A stretch of 64,000 nucleotides of DNA from Niebla homalea (Eukaryota; Ascomycota; Lecanoromycetes; Lecanorales; Ramalinaceae). The translations under genes were made by a program, and so were the position numbers. A model generated the notes under the pieces. The model made no database searches. It was not told the DNA's origin and was given only the letters and a program-made list of their open reading frames with translations. This document shows positions 1 through 13,064 of the stretch, in pieces (position 1 is the first letter of the stretch; each line of letters begins with the position of its first letter). The stretch is from assembly GCA_019925105.1 (NCBI GenBank), contig JAHGAU010000006.1, positions 372,001-436,000 on the forward strand, in the 5' to 3' direction.

Positions 1-1180
1 ATTATAACTCTTAATATTTACTTTTATTTACTTATATACTTTTCCCTTAATTAATTAATATATTAAGTATTTTTAAAGCTATCTTTATATATAAATAAAT
101 ATATTTCTATATTCTTTTAACGGGTTACGTATAATTATCCCGATTAAGGCGTATTTAAAAAGTATATTAAAAGGGGTTTTTTCTGAATATAATAATATTA
201 TTTATTATAATTATTAAATTCCTATCTTAGCCAATTCCGTTAATAAATAAGATATTAAAAATAATATTTAATTATTTAATTATTCTATAATTATACCGCG
301 TAACCATTCACTTTATCCTTCTTGTTTATTTTTTTTTATTATTTCTTATTCCTTTAAATTTCTTTATTTCTTTAATTTACTTAATTTTTAATTCTTTTTA
401 TATTTTAATTAATTTATTTTAAATCTAATTTAATCTTATACTTAATTATTAATTATCTTTTTAAGAATATATATAAATTAATAACCTTAATATTATTTAT
501 TTATTTTATATTTATATTAATTTACTTATAGTCTTTAAAATCTTATATAGGATTCTTTAATTATATTTATAATAATTACGTTAATTATATTCTTATACCT
601 TAATAGGTATACTTTTATTATTAACCTTATTAAATTAAATAAATATATTCTTATTATTATAAGGGTTTATTTGCTTAATAATTAATTAATATATTTAGAA
701 CTATACCTTATAGTTCCTTATAATCCTAGTTTATTTTAGTTTTCCTTTTTTAAAAGCTTTTTATAATATATATTTAAGTTTATACCTTTTATATACGTAT
801 TAAGGCCCGGGCGTATATTAAATACCAATAAATTAACGGTAACCGTTATTTTACCTTTATTAATTACCGCTATATTGAAAGTTTATTAAATAGTATTTAT
901 TTAAATTATATCTTTAAATACCGGTTAAGCGATTATAATTTTTACTTAAGTATATATAAATTAATTCGCTTTTTAATTAATTATTGTTAATTCCTTTTTA
1001 TAGATTTTTAATATTCGGATATAATCTAAGTAAATGCTTTTTCCCTAATACGTTATACGCCTTTTAACCTTAATATCAACCGTAAGTTAAGTATAAATAG
1101 AAATACCAAATTAATAACCGGTTTAACTTAACCTTTTATTTAATTAACTTCGGCCCCTTTAAATTTATTTAATAGTCCTT
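1..1180. other. AT-rich RIP-mutated DNA, no gene
   Basis: Extremely AT-rich sequence with frequent stops in all frames. Bases 1-180 contain no CA and no TG dinucleotide although CG and CC are present, which is the end state of RIP acting on CpA. Probably decayed transposon sequence; I recognise no domain in it. Confidence 0.7.
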
Positions 1181-1760
1181 CATCTGCAAATTTGTGAACC
1201 AGCATATAAGCACTCCGAGTGCAAGCGAGCAGGTTAAGCAGGTTGAGCTTATATCCCCCCTCGCTTGGCCTCCGAGTGCTCGCGAGTATCCGGTTTGCTC
1301 GCGAGTATCCGGCTTACTCGCGAGTATCCGGCTTGCTCGTAAGTTTCTTGGATTCTCCTGAATTTTACTTTTTTTTTAACTTAACGTTTTTTTAATTAAA
1401 TTACCCCCTTTAACTACCCCCCCCTTAAGGATGAATTATTAGTTACCAGGGTAACTTTTAGCTAAAAAAACCGAATTTATAATTAATTTTAAAAAACGTT
1501 GAATATTACGGTTTATAGGGGGGGTAACGGTAATACCCGTTGTTAAGAAAGCTTAAATTAAAAAATCTATAGAAAATAAAAACCGTTATTTTACCGTTTT
1601 AAACGTTTTTATTTTAAACTTTTTTTTACCCGTTCAGGACCGCTCGGAGCGCTTATAAGTTTTCCGGGATTCTCGTAAGTAACTCACGAGCGGTCTGAAT
1701 GAATAAATTCCTTTTTTTTTTTTGGCTACTCGCTCTAAGCAGGTCGCAGATTTGCTGATG
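1181..1760 (+). mobile_element. MITE-like TIR element, copy 1 (580 bp)
   Basis: Short non-coding element bounded by imperfect terminal inverted repeats. The left end is CATCTGCAAATTTGTGAACC and the right end, reverse-complemented, is CATCAGCAAATCTGCGACC. It is higher in GC than its surroundings and has no coding potential. Related copies lie at 20735-21253 (same orientation), 13259-13798 and 13065-13258 plus 13799-14154 (opposite orientation). All share the terminal segment with AGCATATAAGCACTCCGAG and an internal run of C followed by TTAAGGA. This copy is longer than the others because of a 19-bp tandem repeat at 1278-1334. Flanks CTT/TTT could be a 3-bp target duplication altered by RIP, but this is weak. 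The transposon superfamily is not determined. Confidence 0.8.
1278..1334. repeat. 19-bp minisatellite inside MITE copy 1
   Basis: Three head-to-tail 19-bp units with the core CTCGCGAGTATCCGG, starting at 1278, 1297 and 1316, followed by a decayed partial unit. The other MITE copies in this window have a single diverged unit here. Confidence 0.85.
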
Positions 1761-2292
1761 TTTTAATTAATTAATTATAATACCTTTAAATTTATTTAAT
1801 ACCCCTCTTATGACCCTTTTACGTTAACCGTATAATCAGTAACTTATTTATATATTTATCGGCCTTTTTTATTAATAATTTACTCCTTTAACTTTATAGA
1901 AAAAGCCCGTTTATTAATAAAGTTATTAAATAACCTCTTTATTATCCTTCTATTAATTTTTTACGTCGGTAATATTATAGTTATAATCTACCCGGTCTTT
2001 TATTACCTTTATTAATATTAATATCCCGCTTAAGTAAAGTTTTTACGGTAAAATACGTATTAAGGATAATTTATTTCCTTTTAAGTTAAATTTTTTAATA
2101 GAATTTTACCGGTATTTATTAAAGAAAAAATAGAATTTAATATAAATCAAAGGTTTAATTAATAATATAATTAATACCTAAATTCTTTTAACGATAATAA
2201 TAATAATCAATTATATTTCCTTATATATATAAAATAATTATTAATAAAACTTTTCTTTAAATAATAACCTAAATATTAATACCTTATTACCT
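1761..2292. other. AT-rich RIP-mutated DNA, no gene
   Basis: RIP-degenerate sequence with no recognisable domain. It is the insertion target of the solo LTR that follows. Confidence 0.6.
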
Positions 2293-2454
2293 TGTCACGA
2301 GAAATGCGGTATGCATAAAGTGAGTGGGTGTAAATTGTATGATTGATGGCTATCTAGCTATGAAGGTGCGCAATATGAGTGTATGCGCCAAGCATGCGGA
2401 AGAAGGTAAGGCCGCTCCGTGCCAAGGAATCCTCCCATGGTCCATACCGTGACA
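2293..2454 (-). mobile_element. Solo LTR of family A, un-RIPped
   Basis: A 162-bp sequence that, read on the minus strand, starts TGTCACGGTATGGACC and ends CTCGTGACA. It is the same LTR as those at 22115-22275 and 24005-24165. It is flanked by perfect 5-bp target duplications TACCT (2288-2292 and 2455-2459), so it is a complete LTR footprint left by LTR-LTR recombination. It keeps many CA and TG dinucleotides, so it was hardly touched by RIP although its flanks are saturated with it. Confidence 0.93.
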
Positions 2455-3590
2455 TACCTCCTCCGTAAAGGCAGCGTCCGCGTTTTTTTATCGATCCCCG
2501 GTTATTTACCCCTATTATTCGGCTTATTATTTTAATGTTAATACCTTTAAACTCTAACCTTCCTTTATATACTTCTTAAGTAGCTCTTCCGCCCTTTGGT
2601 TTTACCCCGTAAATACTATATATTCCAGCTTGATTATAAGATTATTAATATATTACTCTGGTTCTTATTAAATTAATTATTAAGGAAAAGTTTTATATCC
2701 TTTTTTAAGCTCGTAATAAATTATTAAGTTTATTAAATTTAATTAATTTATTAAGTAATTATATTATTAATTTTATTTACTAATTTATTTTAATTGTATA
2801 AGGTCGCTTTTATACTTATTTTAATCTTAAGGGTTTATTTTTTATAAGTTATTATTTAAAATCCTTTATTCCCTTTCTTTTATATATTCCGTTATATTAC
2901 GGTTTACTAGCTTTAACTTTTCCGTTATTACCGTTATATATATTTAAATATAATTTTATCCTTCCTAAATCTATTCGTTATTTAAGTAAGCTTTAATAAT
3001 ACTTAATTAAAATAATAAAGATAACCGGTCCTTATCCGCCTTCTTTTTAAGACTATATATTTATATAATTTAATAATTATAATAATTAATATCTTAAGTC
3101 CGGTCGTTATAGCCGTTTTAATATTAATACTTATAGGATTAATAACTTAAAAAGGCTTTAACTATTTTATAAATAATTTAAATAAAATTTCTAATAAATA
3201 TTTTTATATTTAATAAGTCCTATTTATATATAATTTATATTTATTTTCTTTCTAAAGGAAATAGACTTAATTATAGTTAATTATAAGTATTTATAATCTT
3301 TTTATTATTTAAATCGTATTATAATTAATAAATAATAAAAAAATAAAAAAAGTAAAGCCTTATATATCCTTATTCGTACTTATTCCCTTTATCTTTATTA
3401 TTATTATTTATTCTCCCTATTTTAATTATATTAATATTATTAAATTAATTATTTCTTTCCTTCTTTTTTAAATCTATATTTTTTTAAAATCTTTTATCTT
3501 ATTAAAATATAAAAATAAATAAAATAAAAATATAAAAGAAATAGCATCGCGTTACTCATATATATTTCCTCTTTTTAAATTATATTATTA
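2455..3590. other. AT-rich RIP-mutated DNA, no gene
   Basis: Mostly RIP-degenerate. About 50 bases just right of the solo LTR keep a higher GC content. It may contain the 3' end or LTR of the minus-strand Gypsy element G, but I could not delimit an LTR. Confidence 0.5.
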
Positions 3591-4169
3591 ATAATTATAA
3601 TAATCTTTAAAAAACCAAAATGTTCTCCGCCGGTACCTTCCGGATTTAAATTCTCTTTATTACCTTTAATTCCGGTTTATCAGGGGGTCTAAAATACCTA
3701 ATATATAGCGTAAATACTTTAAGGTAATTACCGTAAAATAAATTAGGTATAAAAGTTTTATTTATCCTTTTTAATTTATATAAAGCTTTATACTCCCTTA
3801 TAAAGCCCTTAATAATAAACGGTCTAACTTAATAAAATTTAAGTTTCTTAAGATTTAGGGTAAAATCCCGTTATATAATTAACTACTTCTTTTTAGCGGA
3901 TTTTAACCTTATATTCCTTTATTATAACGGCTTTGTTAATAATTTTTTATTTTATCTGACTTTTCCTATAATTCTTCTTTGATATTTATTTAGCTTATTA
4001 TAAATCTTTAAATAACTTTATATATTATTTTTTCCGAAAATAATATTTTATTTATATATTATATTTAATTTAACCTTAAAAAGAATATTAATAAAAACGT
4101 ACTTTAAATATTTAATATATCGCGTATTAATATTTAAAATTATTTATCTTTCCGTTTATACTTAATTAT

Positions 4170-4515
4170 ACTTTTATTAAATTTACGTTTTCTTTATAAT
4201 ATTTTATTAAATTTAATTATTAAACTTTATTATATTTATTACTTTATACGTTATATTTAATATTAAAATAAATTAAATATTATATAAACGTAAAAAATCT
4301 ATTATTTTTTTACTTATAAATACTCTTTTTATGTTTATATATATTAGGTTTAACGTTAAATAATAATTTAAATATTCTTTTAATATTACGATCGTATTTT
4401 TCATTTTAATTAACTTTATATAAAAGGGTTATATAAACCATAAGAAATAATTTATTATATTAAATATATAATAAAATTTACTTTATATTTATTTAAACGG
4501 TCCGACAAAGTCCGT
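4170..4515 (-). pseudogene. Gypsy integrase core relic (element G)
   Basis: The minus-strand frame starting near 4515 reads TDFVGPFK, then YIFNIINYFLWFI and KNTIVILKEYLNYYLTLN, with TAA codons where Gln or Trp codons would be expected. This is the retroviral-type integrase catalytic core. The first acidic residue region (usually IIDYFSRF) appears as IINYFLWF, with Asp changed to Asn as RIP predicts. It is non-functional. Translation was done by eye; a profile search of a de-RIPped version would settle the subfamily. Confidence 0.75.
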
Positions 4516-5339
4516 TTTAAATAAATTAAAAAAGGCTTTTATTTTAATTAAACTTAATAAAACTATACGGTTTTTATATATATATTTACTTCATATAAGT
4601 TAAATATCCTTATACGTATTTTATAATATTTTTTATTATATCCGGTTATTAATAATAATATTACAGTTTCTTTAATATAATTTTCAATAAGAAATATCCC
4701 GTATTATTATAAACTTCTTAAAGTATTTATATTATTTTTTCTTTTATTAAATAAACTATTTAATACTTTCTATATTAATAAAGTAATTTATTAATAATAG
4801 AGTTATATTTATAACTTATAAGTTATTTATTGAATTTAATTTATTGCATTATTTTTTTAAGCTTTATTTTTATTTTAAGGTACTTAATAATTTCCGTATA
4901 TTGATTATTATTTTTATAATAAATTAATTCCTTAAATTTTAATAATTTTATAAACTTATAATCGGTTTATATATTCTCTTTTTTATAATCGTTATTATAT
5001 TTTATATTATATCCCCGTACCGGTTTCCTATTACTTATCCTTTATAATTATAATTCTTTTATATTTACTTTCCTTCTTTTATTTATATTTTTCCTTGTTA
5101 ACTTTTTCTTTATAATTTAAGATAATTAACCTTTTAATTATAATGTTATAATTTATATATTATTATAAACGTTAATTTTATCCTTCCTTACTATTTTAAA
5201 GAATTCTTTTAGTATAATACGGTATTCTTCTTTACTATTCTTTTAGAATTATATCGTATTATTCTTATTTTTCTATACCTTAAAGGCTATTTTTATTTTA
5301 TTTTATTAAGTACGTACTCCGGGTTATTAAATAATACTT

Positions 5340-5600
5340 TTAATAGGCTATCCGTGACCTTATTAATCTCTCCTTTAATATATTTAATTTTAACATATAA
5401 CCTTTTTAACTTACTTATTTACCTTACAAAAATATCCTTATAATAATTTATATTTATAAATCCCGTAAATAACTTATAATCTATATATATAATTAAAACT
5501 TCTTTCGTATTTAATATATATAAGAATTTCTCCTTAAATATAAGAATAATTAATAATTTTTACTTATGAATATCGTAATTACGTTCCGCTTTATTTATTA
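5340..5600 (-). pseudogene. Gypsy RNase H relic (element G)
   Basis: The minus-strand translation contains NKAE followed by a stop, then NYDIHK, another stop and KLLIILIF. This matches the Ty3/Gypsy RNase H signature AERNYDIHDKELLAI. Further on come YIDYKLFTGF (usually YTDHKNLTYF) and KLKRLYVKIKYIKGE (usually LSEFNFKIRYIPGE). All deviations are of RIP type. It continues the pol region between the RT relic on the right and the integrase relic on the left. Confidence 0.78.
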
Positions 5601-8600
5601 TATATAAGTTATAAATTAATAAAATAATATAACCGTTTTAAATCTAGGTAATATAATATTTAACTTTATATTTTAAAATATTAATATATATATAAATTAA
5701 TATTTTTAAATTTTATTTAAATAAAGCTTTAACCCCCGTTATTATATTTTATATAAGTTAAAATAATATATCTTTTAACTTTTTTTAATTTTATTCTATA
5801 TTTTTAATTAAGCGGGTAAGTAAACGTATTATTTTTATAAAGCTTTTAATTAATTTTTTTATTATATTAATAATATTTAAAAATCCTTTAACGTCTTTTA
5901 TATTTTATAATACGGGCTAATTAAGTATTTTGGTACTTTTTAAGTCTAATTTATATACGTCCTTTTATTTTATACTTTTCTTTTAATATATTTATTTTTA
6001 TTATATTAATTTTTAATTTATTAAATAACAACTTTAATTTTAACTATAGAATTTATAAGAAAAAATAATTTCTTAAAAAGTTAAATTATTTTTTTTATAT
6101 TTTATATATTTTAAAGATATTATTTAAATAAAAAATTAGATTAATAAGGTTATATTCCTTTTCCGGTATAAAGAAGGATAATTCCAGGTTAAGTATTAAA
6201 ATTACTTTTAACGTAATATTTATTAACTTAATAAAAATAAATAAAAACGTACGTATTCCTTATAATATTCTTATTAATTATAATTAATTAATGCTTAATA
6301 TACTAAAGGTAAAACATTATCGGTTTTTAGGGTATATTTTTATTACTTAATATTTATACTTTATATCCGTTTAAAAGAAAGTTTTATATAATAAGATTCT
6401 TAATAAACTATATACTTTCTTTATTAACTTTATATAAAATACGGGTAATATTTTATATATAAAGTAATAGTTAAATATTAATTATAAGTTAATTTTTTTC
6501 TCTTTATTTATTAATATTAATAATACGTTTTATACGTTCATTTAATTATTTATTTATATATCTTTTTTTATATATATTTAATTTAATTTTTTATTATATA
6601 ATTATTTTAAGTTATTATTCCTTATTATTTAATAGCCTTTTAATAATAACTTTATACGGCTTAATCTTTAATCTTAATATTACTTTATATAAAAATAAAT
6701 CTATTATTAATAGTTTATATAGTTTTTTTTGGCTTATATTTTTATATATTTATAGTACTTAAAGTATCTTAAATTATATTTAATCGTTTAAAATAACCTC
6801 CCTTAATATAATGTTTTCTTTTTATATTTATATTTATAGCTTTTTATATAATTTTAAAATATTAATCTTTCTTCTTATTACTTTTTTATCCGTTAAAAAT
6901 ATAACTTATAATAATTCCGTTTTAATATTTACTTTTTTATTTTATAGTTTTAAAATTAACTTATTTATAATTTTATATACGTATTTAAAATAAGCTTAAT
7001 AAATATCATATTTATACTTTAATAGTCCTTAATAAATAGTTAAGTTATCGCTTTATTCGGTTTTAAGGATTACGCTTTCTATAATAAATAAATAGTTTTT
7101 ATTATTTTTATTTCTTATTTACTTTATTTTCTTTTTTATATTACCTTAATATATAGTTTCTTTCTCCTTATTATTAAATTTTTAAGTTATAAATTATTAT
7201 TTTATTATATATAATTATTCGTTTTTATTATTGTAAATATTATTAAATTAATTAGTATTATTTCTTCTTCATATATTAAGTATTTTTTATATTATTTAAT
7301 ATTATCTTATATAATTAAAAATAACTTTAAGTATTATATTAACTTTTTATTTATTTTAATAAATAATAAGCTTATAAATTATATTATCTTTTATTTAAGC
7401 CGATTAATAACTTATTATTAATATAAAATAAAAACTATTTTTAATTTTGGATTATTATTTATTTTTCTTATAATATCTATTTTAACTCTTTTATAATCTC
7501 TTTATTATTTATAAGCTTCTTTAGTATCTCCCCTGCGCTCTTAAGTTCTCCTATTATCCCTTAAATATTTCCGTTATTACCGTTTTCTTAAATCCTTATT
7601 TAATCTATTATATTTATTTTTTATTTAATTTACTTTTTATGAGTCTCCCGATTACTTCATTTTATTCTTATCCTTCCCTTATTTTATTTAATTATTACTA
7701 ATACGTTCCTGTTTCTCCTTAAGTATACGAACCCGTATATCCTCTTTTTCGTTTAATTATTTATTAATACGTCTTTAAGGTTAACCTTTTTCCTTAAATT
7801 TTTTTTTTTTTAATTTTTAAGCTTTTTTTCTTCCTTATTTTTAAATTTTTTTGATTTACTTTTTAAACCTTTTTCCTTATTTTTATATTTAAATAATTTA
7901 ATTTTTTTCTTTTTTTCTTTTAATATAATTACGTTTTTATAATATAACTTTTTATATTATAGCTTTTATTATATTTTATTAAATAAACGTATTTAAAACT
8001 TAAGGATTTAAACCTTTTCCTTATAAATAATATCCTTAATTCTTAATATTTTAATTCATATTTTAAAGTTAATTATGATTAATTTTAACCAAAGGATTTT
8101 TAATAAGATATTATAATTTAAATTATTCTTTAATATTATGAATATTTATAATAATTTAATAATATTTATTACTTAAATATTAAATATAATTCATATATAA
8201 AATAATATAAGGTCTCCGTTTATTATCAATATAATAAAGTAATTTACTTTAAGTACCTTTAAAGGCTTTTCTTTTATTCTTAAAAATTTAATTAAGGTTA
8301 AATTAATTATAATTATATTTAAGCTTTAATTAATTTTTATTATAATTAATTAATTAACCTATTCCGGTCTATAAATAATTATTATTATTATAAAGTATAT
8401 TATTTTACGTTTATTAAGTATAATTTTAAGGTTTTACTTTAAGCCGGTAATAATAATATTATTAATCTTAAGTTTACCGTTCTGGAACGTTTCTTACGTA
8501 GCTTCTTTATTCTTCTTAAATACCTTTTTAATAATTATGGTTTTCTTATAACGTACGTGATTAAAATTTAACATATTCTTTGAAAATTAACTTATCTTTT

Positions 8601-8899
8601 TTTTTAAAAATACGGTAATAATTATATTAAGTATATAATTAATAATATAATATTATTACTTAATAATATCCGTTTAATATTTAAAGATTATTCTTTTATT
8701 AATTTAATAATTTATTAAAGTTGCTTTTCCTTTATAATTTTTATTTTCCTTTTTAATTTTACTTTAATTTACTCTCTATTTTATATAAATTTAATTTTTT
8801 TCTTTTAAAACGTTATTATTAATTCGGCGTTTTTTTACGGTTATATTTACTATTGTATTTATTTCATAATTAATATCCTTTTTATTAAGTTATCCCTTT

Positions 8900-11800
8900 T
8901 TTTATAATAATAATTTTATAACCAAAATCGTTAACTACGTATTTATTATTAACCTTATTAAGGATTATTCCTTTTCCTTGTATAATTAAAACGATAATTA
9001 TATAATAAACATATTTAACTAATCTTTAATCGGTACGTTTATGGGTAATAATAATAATTAATAATTAATAATTAATAATTAATACTATAATGTTTATTTT
9101 TATAATTTTAATTCTTATTTTATACGTATTTCCTTTCGTTAAAGCTTACGTTACTTCCGTTATATTTTTATCTATAATAATTTATCTTCTTATATAAGAA
9201 TATAATATAATACTTATAATATATAAAGTATAATTTTATATTAAATAACTTAAAATTATTAATATATAAATTATTAAATTTTAATAAGTTAAATAATCTT
9301 AATATAAATTATTTTATTTTTTTAATATTTTAATTAATATATAAAGGTTAATGGATATTTTAAGGCTTTTAGTTTATACCGTTTATTTAATTAATTATAT
9401 TTTATTATAATTAACTTTAAAAACAATTTTAATTTTAAGATTATTATAATAATACTTTTTATAATACTTATATTAATATTAAATATATTATTAATACGTT
9501 TTAACATTTATTTTTTATACGATTTTAAGGGTATTTAAATTATTTTATTATTTATAATATTCGGATAATACCGTTATAATCCACGTAAATTGAATTTACT
9601 TTTAACGTAACTTCTTAAAGGTTTCCGTTTATATAACTTAGTTAATTTAAGAATATTTAAGCTTTTAAATTTATTTTTTTATCCTTTTTTTCCTTTTTAA
9701 GCTTTTATTTTTTATTTTTTTTTTCCGTAATCCGTTTTACTTTAAAATATACTTTATATAAACTTAATTTTTTATATACATTCTTTATTAAATACTTATA
9801 GAGCTTTATATTTATTAAACTATTTTTAAAATAGTTAATTACGTTTTTTAATATATATTTTAATATTTTATTTATTATATTTTCCGATTTTCCGGATATA
9901 ATATTTTTTCTTTTTAAATTATATATAATATAAAATATACGTTTATAATAATTAAAAATAGAATTATTCCCTTAAAATAATACTTTAATATTGTTTTCCG
10001 CTTAATTTATAAGGTTATTTAAATTTAATTTTAAGAATTCTTTATTTAAAAGTTTTTAAAAGTTCTTTATATTATTCTTTATAACGTTATTTATAGCTTT
10101 ATTTATAAGTAAAACTTTAATCTCCGGTTATTTTATTTAACGTATTACTTTTTTTTTTTTAAAGTTTTATATTTATTATATTTATTTATTAACTTAAAAA
10201 AAGTATTTTTCCTAATCTTTTTATACGTTACAGATTTATGTTTATATGTTATTTAATTTACCTTTTTATTTATCAATTTTTTTAAAGTCGTAAAATAAAG
10301 TCTTAATCCCGGGTAATATTATAACTTTTTATTATAAAGTTTCTAATAATTTTAAGGTAAAAATTAGGATTATTAATAATATTATTAAATCTTTTTCTAT
10401 ATTAAGCTTTATTACGGTTGTTAAGGAGGATACCTAAAATTATCTAAATGCCTCCTTTACTTTATATATATTAATTAATTCCCCTTTAAATTTAAGGGAT
10501 TTAAGAATTCTTAATAATATTTTATTATTCTTTAAAGAAAAACTTATAAAATTTATTATTAAATAATCCTCGATAATACCTATAATTATTAATAAATACA
10601 GGGTAATCACGTAATTTATATAAATTTATCTTAATTTTTTCTAGTTTTTATTTAATATAAAAAAAGGGAATATATATTTTTATAATAAATAAAAGAAAAC
10701 AATATTAAAAGAAAATAATAATACGTAATTAATCTTTTAATTAAGTATTTAACTTTATTTTTCTTAAATAGAAGGTATTGAATTATATATAAAATTAAAT
10801 ATACTTTTATGGGTATATTACTGGTATTACTGGTATTGCTTTTAAAAAAAAGGTTTATATTATTATAAGTAACTGTATATTATTATTTTTTTATAAAGGG
10901 AAAGGTCGGGTTAATATACGGCTTTATCGGGCCTTTATATAAGTATATACGAGTTATATTTTATTATCAATCTGTTCTTTTCTTTTTATTTTGGGTAAAT
11001 TTTAATATCTATCTTTATTTTCTTAGCCTTTTATACGGAAGAGCCTTTAATAAAGATATTATTAATTAAAATAAGTCTCATATTGGTAATTATTAAGGAT
11101 TATTATTGGTATTCCTGATATATATATAATATAGTTATTATTTAATAATTATATTATTTTTTTTTTTTCGGTCTATCTATTAATTTTCTTAATTAATCTT
11201 TAACTTATTTTTTTTCTTATTTTTTATTCTTTTAATCTGCTTTCCGGTTTTTTAATTCTTAATTATTTAATTTATAATTTAAAATAAAAAGCCTATTACG
11301 TTTTATTAAGGTATTTTTATAGCTTACGGTTATTTCTTAGGAGTTTTAAAGACTAATTTAAACCTCTATAAGTAATTTAAAACTTAATTACCGCTTAAGT
11401 AACATTAAGCTTAGTAATTTACGTTTTAATAAAAGTTATTTCTTTAAAAGGTATATATAATTATTTAAACCTTACCGGGGAATTTTATTTTTATTATTCT
11501 TATCGTTAAAATATATATTTCGGTTTAATTATTCTAATAGTTATTAAAGAGGCTTATATGTTTATTAATATAAGTTATTTACTTAAATTTAATTGTTAAA
11601 ATTTACTTTACGTTACCTTAAGATATATGTAATATTCCGATAATAATCGTAATTATATAAATTAGTTACTTGGAATAAAATATTAAAACTTATAATTTAA
11701 TTATTTAAAATGAGATATTAAAACTTATAATTTAATCGGATTTAATTATTTAAAATAAAATATTAAGACTTATAGTTTAATTACTTAACATAAGTTATTA

Positions 11801-12600
11801 AGTTTTATAGTTTTTGTATTTTAATTATTAATTATTTAAGTATAATTTTATATTATTTAATATATCCAATTTCTTTCTTTTTTACTTTATTTTCTTTTAT
11901 TTAAGGAAAATAACTTATATTAATATATAATTTATATTTTTTAATAACGGTCTAGAACTTTTAAAAATATATATAATTATTTCCGTATTTATTATTAATA
12001 TAAAAAGTATTACCGCGTTTTTATAATTAAGTTATTTTAAAATAATATTATATTTTTTTATTTTTAATAGCTTATAATTAATTAATAAGTATTAATAGTT
12101 TTTTATTAATACGTATAAATAAAGTTATTTAACTTAAGATTTTCATTAATTATATATAATAATAAGAATATTTAAATATAAATACTTAAAGGGGATTAAT
12201 TAAATATTTTTATTTTTTTCGGTTTTAATAATTATTTAGTAAATAAATAATAATTAAAAATATTCCATAAATATATATCAATCGATAAACTATTGCTTTT
12301 GTTGAATATATATATTATATAATAATTATAAAGATCGGTTCTTTATAATATTTTTATAGTTTTTTTTACCGTTAATTAAAGAAAAGGTACGGTAAGTTAT
12401 TTATAATTAAATTATATAATTAAACCGAATTTCTTAATATATATAAATAAATAAAAGCCTTCTTAAAACCGTTAGAAAAGATAAAAAGGAATAAAAGTAT
12501 AAAAAGGGCAAAAATAAAAAAATAAATAAAGTATTATTAAAGATAGGCTAAAGCCCTTATTTAAGTATATAAGGTATAAGAAGTATTTTATTATAATTTA
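8900..12600. other. AT-rich RIP-mutated DNA, unassigned
   Basis: A long stretch of stop-rich AT DNA with no domain that I can recognise. It includes a simple AATT/ATTA microsatellite near 9050-9090 and a small un-RIPped patch with repeated ACTGGTATT near 10820-10840. It may hold the 5' part of element G. Confidence 0.5.
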
Positions 12601-12900
12601 TTATGCCCTTCCTTTTTAGAGTATATATGAATCGATTCTACCCTTAATTAACCCTTTTAGTGTTTTCATTCCTTTATATACTTATCCGCAAGTTTGGTAT
12701 CCTCCATACTCTCCCCCTTTCCAAGGGTGGAATCGATTAATATATACTTGGAAAAGGGAGAATAAGACCAAATAAACCAGCAAGCAACCTATACTTCACT
12801 TACTTATATAGGGGCTTCGGCCCATCTCCAATTGCAATCCATTGCTCCTTTGATTTTGCCCCTTTTACACTTTCATTGCGTCCCAGCTTTTTTTATAGTT
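12600..12900. other. Un-RIPped patch with inverted repeat and TATA-like box
   Basis: About 300 bp of ordinary composition within RIP DNA. Two inverted arms sit about 75-100 bp apart: GTATATATGAATCGATTC near 12620 and GAATCGATTAATATATAC near 12730, the latter pairing with the former when reverse-complemented. On the minus strand a hairpin-like GGGCCGAAGCCCC is followed directly by TATATAAG, which resembles a core promoter (for example LTR U3) or a regulatory remnant. No ORF of note; identity unknown. Confidence 0.5.
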
Positions 12901-12947
12901 CCTAATAAATATTATAATAAATATAAAAACTTACCGGCTTAATAAAT

Positions 12948-13008
12948 ACGGTAATAAAAGCCGGGGTAATAGTAGCCGGGGTAGTAGTAACCGGGGTATT
13001 ACGCGTCG
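12948..13008. repeat. Short 15-bp tandem repeat
   Basis: About three to four imperfect units around CCGGGGTARTAGTAR, just before the outer MITE. No function is suggested. Confidence 0.6.
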
Positions 13009-13064
13009 TACTCTTTATATACGTGGCAATAATTATAGTAATAATCGCGGTAATATATATAATA

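Larger units (their letters stand above)
3590..8900 (-). mobile_element. Gypsy-type LTR retrotransposon G, RIP-degenerate (approximate limits)
   Basis: Minus-strand relic of a Ty3/Gypsy element, recognised from conceptual translation despite dense stops. In transcription order: an RT-like stretch at roughly 6.6-5.9 kb (with a YKTFF segment like the Gypsy WKTAF motif), RNase H at about 5.60-5.34 kb, integrase core at about 4.52-4.17 kb, and the pol C-terminus near 3.6 kb. The order RT, RNase H, integrase is that of Ty3/Gypsy. LTRs were not located, so both limits are estimates. It is a different family from D and F. Confidence 0.65.

Noticed and set aside
6811..6993. 60-aa hydrophobic open frame
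   Set aside because: Low-complexity Phe/Ile/Tyr translation of AT-rich RIP DNA; chance frame.
12948..13060. Hydrophobic Val/Ile-rich frame over the CCGGGGTA repeats
   Set aside because: Arises from a short tandem repeat; no start context or similarity.
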